Assembly (NCBI RefSeq): GCF_001296025.1 | Contig: NZ_LJHV01000002.1 | Coordinates: 496,001 to 560,000, forward strand | Length of the DNA: 64,000 bases | From: Porphyrobacter sp. AAP60 | GTDB lineage: Bacteria > Pseudomonadota > Alphaproteobacteria > Sphingomonadales > Sphingomonadaceae | Direction: 5' to 3' | In this document: positions 16,244-25,593 of the stretch, in pieces | Layout: each line of letters starts with the position of its first letter | How positions within the stretch are numbered: position 1 is the first letter of the stretch | The notes under the pieces: generated by a model | Databases searched by the model: none | What the model saw: the letters and a program-made list of their open reading frames with translations, nothing else | Told to the model about the DNA's origin: nothing | Translations under genes and position numbers: made by a program

Positions 16244-17505
16244 GTCGATACCTCTCGTTTGAGTGCTTGCGGCTCGAAGCTTTTTGCGCGGCGCAGTTCG
16301 GGAAAATACCACGCCCAGATCAATGTCACGAATATCGCACCCGCGCCGCCGAATACAACCGCTCCGGTTGCGCCGAGAACCGCAGCGGCGAGGCCCGATT
16401 GCATTTCGCCCAGTTCGTTGGACGCAGAAATGGCGAGGCCCGAGATGGCCGACACTCGACCGCGCTTGTCATCGGGCGTGAACAACTGGACGAGCGAGGA
16501 GCGGATAAACACCGAGATCATGTCGATCCCGCCCATCACAGCCAGAATCGCCAGCGACAGAAGAAAATTGCGCGAAAAGGCAAAGGCGATTGTCGCTGCA
16601 CCAAACGCCGCGACGGCCCACAGCATCTTCATCCCCACCTCGTTCTCGAGCGGGCGGAACGATAGCCAAAGCGCAACGCTGGCCGCGCCAAGGGCAGGGG
16701 CCGCGCGCATCAGGCCCAGCACCTCCGGCCCCACGAAGAGGATGTCGCGCGCAAACACCGGCAGCAGCGCTGTTGCTCCAGCCAGCAGCACAGCAAACAA
16801 ATCGAGCGTGATGCATCCCAGCAAAAACCGTTCGCGCCAGACATAGATCAGGCCCTCGATGATCTGCTTGAATGGTTTCAAAGGCGGGCCTTCGTGCTTG
16901 GCCTTGATCGGGCGGACGGTCAGGATCATCACCATCGCTGCCATTAACAGCCCCGCCGACATTGCATGCGGCACCCATGCCGACTTGGCAAAGATCAGGC
17001 CGCCAACCGCGGGCCCGGCGACGGTGGCTGATTGCCAGGCGATGGATGACAGCGCAATTGCCCGCGGAAGCAGTGCCGGCGGCACTATGTTGGGGGCAAT
17101 CGCACTCATCGAAGGGCCCACGAATACGCGCGCCGCGCCATGGGCGGCGGCAAGTGCAAACAGGATCGGAATGTTCAGCGCATCCTGCCAGGTCATCACC
17201 GCCAGCAGCACCGCCACGCAGCCGTCGATCCCGTTGGCAAAGGCCGCGACATGGCGACGGTCGAATCGGTCAGCCGCCAACCCGGCGATCGGAGTCAGCA
17301 AGAACAGCGGAATGAATTGCACCAGTCCCAGCAAGCCCAGTTGGAACGAAGCCTGCGCCACGCTCATCCCGTAATCGTCGCGGGCCACTTCGTAGAGCTG
17401 ATAGCCGAGCAGAACCACCATCGACATGGTGGCGAACACCGCCATGAAGCGGGCGAGCCAGTAGCGTCGGTAATCGCCGATTTGTAAGGGGGAGGTCGGT
17501 TCCAT
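16240..17505 (-). CDS. MFS transporter (EntS-like DHA3 type)
   Basis: A 421-residue protein with about twelve membrane segments. The pattern [33 protein letters not shown] (with the DRxDRR loop between TM2 and TM3) and [15 protein letters not shown] are typical of the EntS/DHA3 drug-H+ or siderophore exporter group. Substrate unknown. The ATG at 17505 is used; an adjacent in-frame GTG at 17508 is possible. The gene overlaps cysK downstream by 4 bp, so they form a two-gene operon. Confidence 0.88.
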   Translation of the reverse strand: MEPTSPLQIGDYRRYWLARFMAVFATMSMVVLLGYQLYEVARDDYGMSVAQASFQLGLLGLVQFIPLFLLTPIAGLAADRFDRRHVAAFANGIDGCVAVLLAVMTWQDALNIPILFALAAAHGAARVFVGPSMSAIAPNIVPPALLPRAIALSSIAWQSATVAGPAVGGLIFAKSAWVPHAMSAGLLMAAMVMILTVRPIKAKHEGPPLKPFKQIIEGLIYVWRERFLLGCITLDLFAVLLAGATALLPVFARDILFVGPEVLGLMRAAPALGAASVALWLSFRPLENEVGMKMLWAVAAFGAATIAFAFSRNFLLSLAILAVMGGIDMISVFIRSSLVQLFTPDDKRGRVSAISGLAISASNELGEMQSGLAAAVLGATGAVVFGGAGAIFVTLIWAWYFPELRRAKSFEPQALKREVST

Positions 17506-17586
17506 CACGCCAGCGCCATGGCAGGCCGAGCGATGGCTGCCAAGCAGATCAAACTTGCAAGTGACGAGGTTTGACTATCTGCGCTG

Positions 17587-17952
17587 TCAGCGTTGTTTAC
17601 GTAAACGCGGATTGGGTTGCAGCTGATCGATGATCATACCAAAATCGTCGAGCCGGATGATCCGTTCAAACTGGAAACCTGCGCGATTATCCCGAGTCCA
17701 GATCACATAAGCCTCTATCCGGCCCACAACCGGAAGGCGGATAATGATCCGGTCACCGCGGCTCAGTTGGTTGGCATTGTCGACCATGAAGCCGTGGGCC
17801 GAGAGGTTTGAAACATGCAGGTGAAGATCGCCGTGCACGAAATGCTCGACGATGGCCGGAAAATCGACCGGGTGGCGCGCTGCGCGGCGCAAATCGGTAA
17901 CACTGAGATTAGCTCCACCGGCCACGTATCGCGATCCTTCCCTCAGCAACAT
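17587..17952 (-). CDS. PilZ domain protein
   Basis: A 121-residue single PilZ domain, a c-di-GMP receptor type. The binding motifs are present in adapted form: RRAARHP (RxxxR, residues ~22-28) and NLSAHGFMVD (the (D/N)xSxxG box, residues ~49-58), followed by beta strands GDRIIIRLPVVGRIEAYVIW. There is no output domain, so it likely relays c-di-GMP to a partner. It is transcribed alone between tyrS and the MFS gene. The C-terminal tail is basic. Confidence 0.87.
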   Translation of the reverse strand: MLLREGSRYVAGGANLSVTDLRRAARHPVDFPAIVEHFVHGDLHLHVSNLSAHGFMVDNANQLSRGDRIIIRLPVVGRIEAYVIWTRDNRAGFQFERIIRLDDFGMIIDQLQPNPRLRKQR

Positions 17953-18016
17953 TCGGGAAGGAAGTAGTGCCGCATAAAGGCTGATAATTGGTAAAGGCTT
18001 TAAAGTCGGCCCAACA

Positions 18017-19246
18017 TCAGCGTTGCACCAGTGCGTGACGTTTCTTGCCCAGACTGAGGCGCAAGGTCTGGCCTTCTGCTGGCCGAACGAGGTGTGCAGG
18101 ATCGGTGATCGTTTCGCCCTCCAGCTTCACAGCACCTTCAGTCAGCTTGCGCTTGGCCTCTCCATTAGAGGCAGTCAGGCCGATTTCGGTTAACAACGCC
18201 GCGATACGCATACCTTCGTCACCAACAGCAAGCATCGGCAAGTCTTCACCAGCGCCCGATCCGGCAAATGTCTCGCGCGCCGTAGCCTCGGCGCGGGTGG
18301 CGGCATCAACGCCGCGCACCAGTTTTGTGACTTCATTGGCAAGTACGGTCTTGGCGGCATTGATCTCCGCGCCTTCAAGCGCTTCGAGCCGTGCGATTTC
18401 GTCAAGATTCAAGTCGGTGAACAGACGCAGGAACTTGCCGACGTCTCGGTCATCGACGTTGCGCCAGTATTGCCAGAAGTCATAGGTGGGCAATTGGTCT
18501 TCATTGAGCCAGACCGCGCCAGCTGCCGTCTTGCCCATCTTTGCCCCATCCGCGGTGGTGAGTAGCGGGGTGGTGAGGCCGAACAGATCGGCCCCGTCCA
18601 TCCGGCGGCCGAGTTCCATTCCGTTGACGATGTTGCCCCATTGATCGCTGCCGCCCATTTGCAGGCGCACGCCCATATCCTTCGACAGGTGCCGGAAATC
18701 ATAGCCCTGAAGGATCATGTAATTGAACTCGAGAAAGGTCATCGGCTGTTCGCGCTCAAGCCGCAGCCGCACCGAATCGAAACTCAGCATCCGGTTGATG
18801 GTGAAGTGCGTGCCCACTTCCTGCAAAAGCTCGATGTAGCCAAGCTGCCCCAGCCAATCGTGGTTGTTGACCATCACGGCATCGGTCGGCCCATCACCGA
18901 AGGTCAGCAATTTATCGAATACGGTGAAGATCGACGCGATGTTTGCTTCGATGGTTTCGTCGCTCAACATCTTGCGGCTTTCATCGCGTCCGGTGGGATC
19001 CCCGATCCGCGTCGTGCCTCCACCCATCAGCACAATCGGCTTGTGGCCCGTCTGCTGCAGGCGCCGCAGCATCATGATCTGCACCAGTGATCCGATGTGG
19101 AGCGACGGCGCGGTGGCGTCAAAACCGATATAGCCTGGCACGATCTGCTTTGCAGCCAAGGCATCGAGCCCTGCCGCGTCAGTCATCTGATGGATGTAGC
19201 CGCGCTCGTCCAGCAGCGTGAGAAGGGCAGATTCGTAAGTGCTCAT
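18017..19246 (-). CDS. tyrS: Tyrosine--tRNA ligase
   Basis: A 409-residue class I synthetase charging tRNA-Tyr. The HIGH box is HIGS at residues 50-53 ([13 protein letters not shown]), the KMSKS box is KMGKT at 236-240, and GGSDQWGNI near 198-206 marks the tyrosine/tRNA site. A C-terminal S4 RNA-binding domain ends the protein ([20 protein letters not shown]). The start is MSTYESALL at 19246; the longer ORF to 19324 would enter the divergent gene's leader. It is divergent from the DOMON-like gene with 77 bp between them. Confidence 0.96.
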   Translation of the reverse strand: MSTYESALLTLLDERGYIHQMTDAAGLDALAAKQIVPGYIGFDATAPSLHIGSLVQIMMLRRLQQTGHKPIVLMGGGTTRIGDPTGRDESRKMLSDETIEANIASIFTVFDKLLTFGDGPTDAVMVNNHDWLGQLGYIELLQEVGTHFTINRMLSFDSVRLRLEREQPMTFLEFNYMILQGYDFRHLSKDMGVRLQMGGSDQWGNIVNGMELGRRMDGADLFGLTTPLLTTADGAKMGKTAAGAVWLNEDQLPTYDFWQYWRNVDDRDVGKFLRLFTDLNLDEIARLEALEGAEINAAKTVLANEVTKLVRGVDAATRAEATARETFAGSGAGEDLPMLAVGDEGMRIAALLTEIGLTASNGEAKRKLTEGAVKLEGETITDPAHLVRPAEGQTLRLSLGKKRHALVQR

Positions 19247-19323
19247 AGGCTGGGCGCTTAACAGGGGGGAAGGGCGACGGGAAGTGGCTTGCCGGAACGT
19301 GGGCCAAAGAGCACAAAGGCGCA

Positions 19324-19839
19324 ATGCAACCGCTCATGCTTCACCGCACTTGCGATCTCGGCCCGATCCGCGCTGTCACCGCCACGATTAAGGCGACGCC
19401 GCATGGTTGTGAAGCGGAGTTCCGGCTTGATGGTCACATTCCGGCTATCGTCCTGCCAGCACATGCTGCGCCGGAACGGGCGGACAATCTGTGGCAGACA
19501 ACCTGTTTCGAAATTTTCTGGCAGCCGATTGGCGGAACTTTTTACCGCGAATTCAACCTGTCGCCGTCAGGTCGATGGGCGGCTTACGATTTTGATTCGT
19601 TCCGCGAAGGAATGCGTGACGCACCCGTCGGCTCCATTGCGATTGCCTGCTCGCAGAACGATACCGGGCTCGTGCTGAAGGCCAGCATTGCCGCTGACTT
19701 GCCATCGCCAGCGCAGGTCGCCCTGAATGCGGTGATCGAGCACAAGGATGGCAGCAAGCAATTCTGGGCGCTCGCCTTTCCGCCCGGTCCGCCGGAGTTC
19801 CATTCCGAAGCGAACCGGCAGGCGATTATCGAGCGTTAG
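19324..19839 (+). CDS. DOMON-like domain protein
   Basis: A 171-residue protein of the DOMON-like type annotated in many sphingomonads: beta-rich, with [40 protein letters not shown] and [25 protein letters not shown] folds bind heme or sugars, but no ligand residues can be assigned here and the molecular role is unknown. There is no signal peptide. It is divergent from tyrS. Its last 14 bp overlap the 3' end of the convergent tspO gene. Confidence 0.82.
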   Translation: MQPLMLHRTCDLGPIRAVTATIKATPHGCEAEFRLDGHIPAIVLPAHAAPERADNLWQTTCFEIFWQPIGGTFYREFNLSPSGRWAAYDFDSFREGMRDAPVGSIAIACSQNDTGLVLKASIAADLPSPAQVALNAVIEHKDGSKQFWALAFPPGPPEFHSEANRQAIIER

Positions 19840-20335
19840 CATTTCCAGCGCTGAAAGGTGCGTTCAGCTTCACGATCATGCCGTTCAAGACAAAAGCAAA
19901 ACTCACCCAGATGAAATAGGGCACATTGAGCCAGCCAGCGAAACTGTCACCCACAACGCGCGGCAGCACCACCATCAGCGAAGTGACCGAAAGCCACAAC
20001 AGCACGTTTTCAGCCAGAGCCCAATCGGGCCGCTTCAGTTTGAAGAACAGCGGTGACCACAGGAAGTGCAGCACGAAATTTGCACCGAACAGCGCGAACA
20101 CGATCATCCGGGCTTCAGGGGTGGGTGCGCTCGTCAAACCGATGTAGAAACTCCAGCCTGCTAGGCCCAGAATGATCGTCCATGCGGGGCCGAACAGCCA
20201 ATCGGGCGGCTGCCACGGTGGTTTTCTGAGATCGCGGTACCATTGCCCGATATCGGTCAGCACGCCGCCAGCGCCGCCCAGGATGATAGCCCAAGCGGCA
20301 GCGATAAGGGCGGTGGTCCAATCCATGAGGGACAT
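19826..20335 (-). CDS. tspO: TspO/MBR family tryptophan-rich sensory protein
   Basis: A 169-residue membrane protein with five TM helices and the family's tryptophan-rich signature: WYRDLRKPPWQPPDWLFGPA WTIILGLAGW (residues ~33-62) and LHFLWSPLFFKLKRPDWALA. Bacterial TspO binds porphyrins, and in Rhodobacter it modulates tetrapyrrole-linked gene expression. The start at 20335 (MSLMDWTTA) is 61 bp from the divergent start of the NamZ-like gene; the extended ORF to 20599 is antisense to that gene. A second start at 20326 is possible. Confidence 0.92.
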   Translation of the reverse strand: MSLMDWTTALIAAAWAIILGGAGGVLTDIGQWYRDLRKPPWQPPDWLFGPAWTIILGLAGWSFYIGLTSAPTPEARMIVFALFGANFVLHFLWSPLFFKLKRPDWALAENVLLWLSVTSLMVVLPRVVGDSFAGWLNVPYFIWVSFAFVLNGMIVKLNAPFSAGNANAR

Positions 20336-20396
20336 ATAGACACAAGCCGCGCGAATACCATTGCCTTTGCCGCAAGCGTGCTTCAACCCGTCCGGC

Positions 20397-21599
20397 ATGA
20401 AGACAGGAATTGACCGGCTGCTGGCCGATCCCGAGCTTATCAGCCAGTTGAAGGGGCGCCGTGTCGCCCTCGTGGCGCATCCTGCGAGCGTGACGGCCGA
20501 CCTCACCCACAGTCTTGACGCGTTGATCGCGGCCGGCGTGAACGTGAACAGCGCCTTCGGCCCGCAACATGGGTTGAAAGGCGACAAACAAGACAACATG
20601 GTCGAAACCGCAGACGAGATGGATCCGCGTTACGGCATCCCGATCTTCTCGCTCTACGGCGAAGTGCGCCGCCCGACGGGACAGATGATGTCGAGCGCGG
20701 ATGTGTTCCTGTTCGATCTGCAAGACCTGGGCTGCCGGATCTACACCTTCGTCACTACACTCCTCTACCTGCTGGAAGAGGCCGCGAAGGCGGGCAAGGA
20801 AGTTTGGGTGCTTGATCGGCCCAATCCCGCAGGCCGACCGGTGGAAGGCACGCTGCTGGTGCCGGGGCAGGAGAGCTTTGTCGGCGCTGCCCCGATGCCG
20901 ATGCGTCACGGCCTCACGATGGGGGAAATGGGCCACTGGTTCATTGCCCATTTCGGTCTCGACGTCGCGTACAAGGTGGTGGCGATGGAAGGTTGGCGTC
21001 CCGATGATGCTGAAGGCTTCGGATGGCCGACGTCACGGCTGTGGATCAACCCTTCGCCCAATGCCGCCAATGTGAACATGGCGCGGTGCTATGCTGGCAC
21101 CGTGATGCTGGAAGGTACCACGTTGTCAGAAGGTCGCGGGACGACGCGGCCCTTGGAAGTGCTATTCGGCGCGCCCGATATCGACGCGGGCGGCGTGTTG
21201 AAGGTGATGAACAAGCTCGCACCCGAATGGTTGGCGGGCTGCGCGATCCGCGAATGCTGGTTTGAACCGACCTTCCACAAGCACGCAGGAAAGCTTTGTA
21301 ATGGGCTGATGATCCACGCGGAAGGATCATTCTACACGCACCACGCGTTCAAGCCGTGGCGGATGCAGGCGCTGGCGTTCAAGGCGATCAGGCTGCTCTA
21401 CCCTGATTATCCGCTGTGGCGCGATTTCCCATACGAGTATGAACTCACCCGGCTGGCAATTGACGTCATCAATGGCGGGCCATCGTTGCGTGAATGGGTT
21501 GACGATAGTGCCGCGACACCTGAGGATCTTGACGCCATGACGTCACATGACGAGGCGGCATGGGTTGCCGAAGTGCGCGAGCATCTGCTTTACGCGTGA
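20397..21599 (+). CDS. DUF1343 / NamZ-type exo-beta-N-acetylmuramidase homologue
   Basis: A 400-residue protein matching DUF1343 across its length: KGRRVALVAHPASVTADLTH near the N-terminus, FGPQHGLKGDKQDNMVET, IPIFSLYGEVRRPTGQMM, FDLQDLGCRIYTFVTTLLY, VLDRPNPAGRPVEG and the C-terminal EYELTRLAIDVINGGPSLRE. The Bacillus member NamZ removes terminal MurNAc from peptidoglycan fragments. No signal peptide is visible, so it would act on imported fragments, or be exported another way. No MurNAc catabolism genes (murQ, amgK) accompany it here. The ATG at 20397 is preferred to 20361, which falls outside the conserved region. Confidence 0.88.
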   Translation: MKTGIDRLLADPELISQLKGRRVALVAHPASVTADLTHSLDALIAAGVNVNSAFGPQHGLKGDKQDNMVETADEMDPRYGIPIFSLYGEVRRPTGQMMSSADVFLFDLQDLGCRIYTFVTTLLYLLEEAAKAGKEVWVLDRPNPAGRPVEGTLLVPGQESFVGAAPMPMRHGLTMGEMGHWFIAHFGLDVAYKVVAMEGWRPDDAEGFGWPTSRLWINPSPNAANVNMARCYAGTVMLEGTTLSEGRGTTRPLEVLFGAPDIDAGGVLKVMNKLAPEWLAGCAIRECWFEPTFHKHAGKLCNGLMIHAEGSFYTHHAFKPWRMQALAFKAIRLLYPDYPLWRDFPYEYELTRLAIDVINGGPSLREWVDDSAATPEDLDAMTSHDEAAWVAEVREHLLYA

Positions 21600-21677
21600 C
21601 GTCGTTACGGCGCGCTATCACACGATACCGAAGATAATGGATGGCGATCAAACCGCCACCACAAGGAGAGATGATCG

Positions 21678-23018
21678 ATGGCAACCATCGCAGGAAGCGC
21701 ACCAGGCACCCGTTCGGTCAGAGTGACCTTGTGGATCCTGCTGATTGTCTATGTCTTCAATTTCATCGATCGTCAGATCGTCAACATTCTGGCGGAACCA
21801 ATCGCCCGCGATCTTGATCTGTCCGACACGCAGATCGGGTTGATGACAGGATTGGCCTTCGCGCTGTTCTACACGGTTCTGGGCATCCCCATCGCCCGTT
21901 TCGCCGATCGCGGGACGACGAGTAGGCCCAAACTGATCGCGATTTCGCTGGCTGTCTGGTCGTTGATGACAGCGCTGTGCGGGCTGGCGCAGAACTTTGT
22001 GCAGTTGCTGCTCGCCCGCATCGGTGTGGGCGTTGGCGAGGCGGGCTGTACGCCGCCCGCGCACTCGCTGATCAGCGATCTGGTGCCGCCGGAAAAGCGC
22101 AGTTCGGCGCTCGCGTTCTATTCGCTCGGCATCCCCGTTGGCACGCTGATGGGTATGATCATCGGCGGTACACTGGTCGACTGGTTCGGATGGCGCGAGG
22201 CGTTTCTGATTGTCGGCCTGCCGGGGATCGCGCTCGCCTTGGTGGTGTGGTTCGTGTTGAAAGATCCGCGCCAGGCCGATGCTCAGGCGGTTTTGCGCGC
22301 GCAGAGCCAACCTGCCGCGCTGCCGCTGAAAGAGGCGCTGCGTGAAGTGATGGGTTCGCGTGCCTTTGTCCTGCTGCTGTGCGCGGGGTCAGCGGCGTCA
22401 TTCCTTGCTTACGGCAAGACAACGTGGACCACGATCTTCTTCCAGCGCACCCACGACATGACACCTGGGCAGGTGGGGCTGTGGTTCGGCCTGCTGGGCG
22501 GCGTCGGGGGGATCCTTGGCACCTGGCTCGGCGGTTATCTGGCTGACCGCTTTGGCGCAAAGAACCGCCGCCATGTTCTCAGCGCGCCTGCCATCGGCAT
22601 GGCGTTGGCAGTGCCATTGGCGCTGCTGGCCTATCAGGCATCCAGCTGGCCCATGGCACTGATCCTGCTGTTCGTGCCGACCGTGTTCAATTCCTTCTAC
22701 TACGGCCCCACCTATTCCGCCGCGCAAGGGTTGGTTCCGCTGCGGGCACGGGCGATCGCTGCAGCTACCCTGCTGTTCTTCCAGAATCTGATCGGGCTGG
22801 GGTTGGGGCCGTTGTTTTTCGGGATGCTGTCGGACTGGATTCAGCCGATCTATGGCGCTGAAAGCGTACGCTATGTCCTTTATGGCGCCGCGTGTCTGGG
22901 TCTGGTCCCGGCGTTCTTCTTCTGGCGCTGCGGGTTGCGTTTGAACGAAGAGCTTGACCGCAAAGACCTCAATCCGGTGACCGTACCGGTTGTACCAGCG
23001 TCACGAGGACAAAGCTGA
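21678..23018 (+). CDS. MFS transporter, spinster-like family
   Basis: A 446-residue protein with twelve predicted membrane segments. It opens TLWILLIVYVFNFIDRQIVN, the hallmark of spinster/NarK-like MFS members of proteobacteria, with the conserved loop IPIARFADRGTTSRPKLIAI and the TM5 motif IGVGVGEAGCTPPAHSLISD. Related sphingomonad transporters sit in degradation clusters, but none is present here, so the substrate is open. AAGGAGAGATG precedes the start at 21678. Its last 50 bp overlap the 3' end of the convergent DUF817 gene. Confidence 0.9.
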   Translation: MATIAGSAPGTRSVRVTLWILLIVYVFNFIDRQIVNILAEPIARDLDLSDTQIGLMTGLAFALFYTVLGIPIARFADRGTTSRPKLIAISLAVWSLMTALCGLAQNFVQLLLARIGVGVGEAGCTPPAHSLISDLVPPEKRSSALAFYSLGIPVGTLMGMIIGGTLVDWFGWREAFLIVGLPGIALALVVWFVLKDPRQADAQAVLRAQSQPAALPLKEALREVMGSRAFVLLLCAGSAASFLAYGKTTWTTIFFQRTHDMTPGQVGLWFGLLGGVGGILGTWLGGYLADRFGAKNRRHVLSAPAIGMALAVPLALLAYQASSWPMALILLFVPTVFNSFYYGPTYSAAQGLVPLRARAIAAATLLFFQNLIGLGLGPLFFGMLSDWIQPIYGAESVRYVLYGAACLGLVPAFFFWRCGLRLNEELDRKDLNPVTVPVVPASRGQS

Positions 23019-23811
23019 TCAGCATCAGCAGATACCAGCTGCCATACTTGGCAATGCTGACCATCTGCCATTCGGCTTCCTGTCCCGGATAGTTCCAGGC
23101 GTTGGCGAAAGTGGCGATGTTCTCGGCAAACCAGATGAACAGCGCGACGAGGCCGAAGCCGACAAGTAGCGGCATCCAGCGATGCGCGCGCCAGTTGCGG
23201 AAATGGACGCGGGTGCGCCAGAAGATCAGCGCCGTTGCTGCAAACAGTCCCCAGCGGATGTCGATGGTGTAGTGGTGGGTGAAGAAGTTGATATAGATCG
23301 CGCCCGCCAAGGCCCATGTCGCCCAAGCAGGCGGATAGCCGGTGAAGCGGAAGTCGAAGATTCGCCATACCCGCGCGATGTAGCTGCCGACTGCGGCATA
23401 CATGAACCCGGAAAACAGCGGCACCGCGCCGATGTGGAGCACGCTTTCCTCAGGGTAGGTCCATGATCCGGCCTGCGTCTTGAACAGCTCCATCACCGTG
23501 CCGACGATGTGGAAGATCAGGATCACCCGCGCCTCGCGCCATGTCTCCAGCCGGAAGGCGAGCATCCCCCCTTGGATCGCGATGGCGGCAAGCGTCAGGA
23601 AGTCATAGCGGTGGAGGGCAGCGCTGTCGGGATAGAACAGATGCGTGCCGAGCAGCAACGCCAGCAGCAAACCGCCAAACAGGCAGGCCCAGCCTTGTTT
23701 GAACCCGAACAGCAGAAATTCGTAAAGCCACAGACGCCAGCCCGTGCCGGGGTCGAAGGCCTCGAGCCGTAGGCGGACGGTCTCGAAGCGGGTGTTGCGG
23801 GGCAGGATCAC
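22969..23811 (-). CDS. DUF817 family membrane protein
   Basis: A 280-residue protein with about eight membrane segments matching DUF817: LWLYEFLLFGFKQGWACLFG, TVMELFKTQAGSWTYPEESV, LHIGAVPLFSGFMYAAVGSY and the aromatic/His-rich INFFTHHYTIDIRWGLF. The conserved His pair and acidic residues within membrane segments hint at metal or cofactor binding, but no function is established. The end of the gene overlaps the convergent MFS gene by 50 bp, an unusually long coding overlap in this window. Confidence 0.88.
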   Translation of the reverse strand: MILPRNTRFETVRLRLEAFDPGTGWRLWLYEFLLFGFKQGWACLFGGLLLALLLGTHLFYPDSAALHRYDFLTLAAIAIQGGMLAFRLETWREARVILIFHIVGTVMELFKTQAGSWTYPEESVLHIGAVPLFSGFMYAAVGSYIARVWRIFDFRFTGYPPAWATWALAGAIYINFFTHHYTIDIRWGLFAATALIFWRTRVHFRNWRAHRWMPLLVGFGLVALFIWFAENIATFANAWNYPGQEAEWQMVSIAKYGSWYLLMLISFVLVTLVQPVRSPD

Positions 23812-23843
23812 GTGTCAGCGGGCCCGGTGCTCCGCCATCCGCG

Positions 23844-24260
23844 CTAGCGCTCGGATCCCGCTGGTGTGACCACGATCGGCCCGTCGGGTGCCGAGGGCAG
23901 GGGGCGGATGTCGGCGGGATCGCCTTTCATCACCATGACCGCGCAGCCATCCTGCCGCCGGTCGACGGCATAAATGTGATAGGGCTTTTCGGGCGAGGCC
24001 GGTTCACGATCAAGCAGCGGGGGCTTGCCTGCCGCTTCACGCGCTTGCGTGATCCGGTCGCGGCACTCCTCGTCTGACGGCACAGCTTCGTTTTGCGCCC
24101 GCTGGATCAGCCTGACCTGCGTCGGAGTGCGGAGATAGGAAGGGTTGTCGAGCGGTAGGACAATCACCTCAGCAGTGTCCGGAATGTGCTTGGCCCGATC
24201 CTCTGCATCCGTCGCGCCCGTCAGCGCAAATGCAGCAACAGGAAGAATAACCAACCGCAT
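23844..24260 (-). CDS. Hypothetical secreted protein
   Basis: A 138-residue protein with a short signal sequence (MRLVILPVAAFALTGATDA) and then a polar domain with two cysteines (DEECRDR and QDGCAVMVM) that could form a periplasmic disulfide. The Pro-rich C-terminus ends in PDGPIVVTPAGSER. I recognise no family. The ATG at 24260 follows GAGGAGTTTGTG, giving a good ribosome-binding site; the adjacent in-frame GTG is less likely. It follows the VWA gene on the same strand with 26 bp between them, so they may share a transcript. Confidence 0.72.
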   Translation of the reverse strand: MRLVILPVAAFALTGATDAEDRAKHIPDTAEVIVLPLDNPSYLRTPTQVRLIQRAQNEAVPSDEECRDRITQAREAAGKPPLLDREPASPEKPYHIYAVDRRQDGCAVMVMKGDPADIRPLPSAPDGPIVVTPAGSER

Positions 24261-24286
24261 CACAAACTCCTCTTCTCAAGCCAGCA

Positions 24287-25471
24287 TCAAGCCCCGTGCT
24301 TGCGCGACAGCTCCCGCATCGCATCATCCAGCCCGTCCAGCGTCAGCGGATACATGCGGTCATTGACCAGTTGCTTGATCATCTTGGTCGACTGCGAATA
24401 GCCCCACTGCTTTTCAGGCACCGGGTTGAGCCACACTGTCGCAGGGTAGGTGTTTGCCACGCGCTGCAGCCAAACCGCGCCCGCTTCCTCGTTCATGTGC
24501 TCGACGCTGCCGCCGGGGTGCGTGACCTCGTAAGGGCTCATCGCCGCATCGCCGACGAACACGATCTTGTAATCGTGGCCGTATTTGTGGAGCACGTCCC
24601 AGGTCTTTGTGCGTTCCTGCCAGCGGCGCTTGTTGTCCTTCCACACGCCTTCGTAAAGGCAGTTGTGGAAGTAGAAAAATTCCATGTTCTTGAATTCTGA
24701 CGTCGCGGCGCTGAACAGCTCTTCCACCAGCTTGATGAACGGGTCCATCGATCCGCCGACATCAAGGAACAGCAGCAGCTTCACCGCATTGCGGCGTTCG
24801 GCGCGCATGTGGATGTCGAGCCAGCCCTGCTTGGCCGTGCCCTTGATCGTGGCGTCGATATCAAGCTGATCCTGCGCACCTTCGCGGGCGAAACGGCGCA
24901 GGCGGCGCAGCGCCATCTTGATGTTGCGGGTGCCAAGCTCCTTGGTGTTATCAAGGTTCTTGAACTCGCGTTTTTCCCAGACCTTGATCGCCTTGCCGTG
25001 CTTGCTCTCGCCGCCGATGCGCACGCCTTCGGGGTTGTAGCCTGAATTGCCGAACGGCGAGGTGCCGCCGGTGCCGACCCACTTGTTGCCGCCCTGATGG
25101 CGCTTTTCCTGTTCTTCGAGCCGCTTTTTCAGCGTCTCCATGATCTCGTCCCAATCGCCGAGGGACTTGATCTTTTCCATCTCCTCAGGGGTTAGGAACT
25201 TCTCGGCCACAGCTTTCAGCCAGTCTTCGGGGATATCGACCGGGTTCTGCCCGTAATCGGACATGATGCCTTTAAAGACCTTGTGGAACACCTGATCGAA
25301 CCGGTCGAGCAGGCCTTCATCCTTCACAAAGGTAGCGCGGGAGAGATAGTAAAACGCTTCCGGGGTCTGATCGATCACGTCCCGGTCCAGCGCCTCCAGC
25401 AGAGTGAGGTGCTCTTTGAAGCTGGCGCCGATTCCGGCTGCACGAAGCTCGTCGATGAAATTGAAGAACAT
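24287..25471 (-). CDS. VWA domain protein, CoxE-like
   Basis: A 394-residue protein of the CoxE/YeaQ-like VWA family (DUF444-related usage). An N-terminal helical part and a Gly-rich linker (~127-150) precede the VWA domain, whose MIDAS motif is DVGGSMD with D237, G239 and S241. FVGDAAMSPYEVTHPGG and the YSQSTKMIKQL segment complete the pattern. Such proteins work with MoxR AAA+ ATPases as metal-insertion or maturation chaperones. The likely partner moxR gene is on the same strand at 28727-29584, separated by three other genes rather than adjacent. Cytoplasmic; the client is unknown. Confidence 0.9.
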   Translation of the reverse strand: MFFNFIDELRAAGIGASFKEHLTLLEALDRDVIDQTPEAFYYLSRATFVKDEGLLDRFDQVFHKVFKGIMSDYGQNPVDIPEDWLKAVAEKFLTPEEMEKIKSLGDWDEIMETLKKRLEEQEKRHQGGNKWVGTGGTSPFGNSGYNPEGVRIGGESKHGKAIKVWEKREFKNLDNTKELGTRNIKMALRRLRRFAREGAQDQLDIDATIKGTAKQGWLDIHMRAERRNAVKLLLFLDVGGSMDPFIKLVEELFSAATSEFKNMEFFYFHNCLYEGVWKDNKRRWQERTKTWDVLHKYGHDYKIVFVGDAAMSPYEVTHPGGSVEHMNEEAGAVWLQRVANTYPATVWLNPVPEKQWGYSQSTKMIKQLVNDRMYPLTLDGLDDAMRELSRKHGA

Positions 25472-25593
25472 AGGCCGTGCTTAACCTGCGGCTTTCGCGC
25501 TGACCAGTCCCCTTTCTTGTGAGGGGTTTTAACCCTTCGCTTACCATCCCGCCGCTAGGCTTCGCGCAAGCACAACAGGGGCCGCAACCGCGC

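Noticed and set aside
17595..17606. GTTTACGTAAAC palindrome near the PilZ gene end
   Set aside because: It lies inside the coding sequence for the basic C-terminus (Leu-Arg-Lys) and is likely chance.
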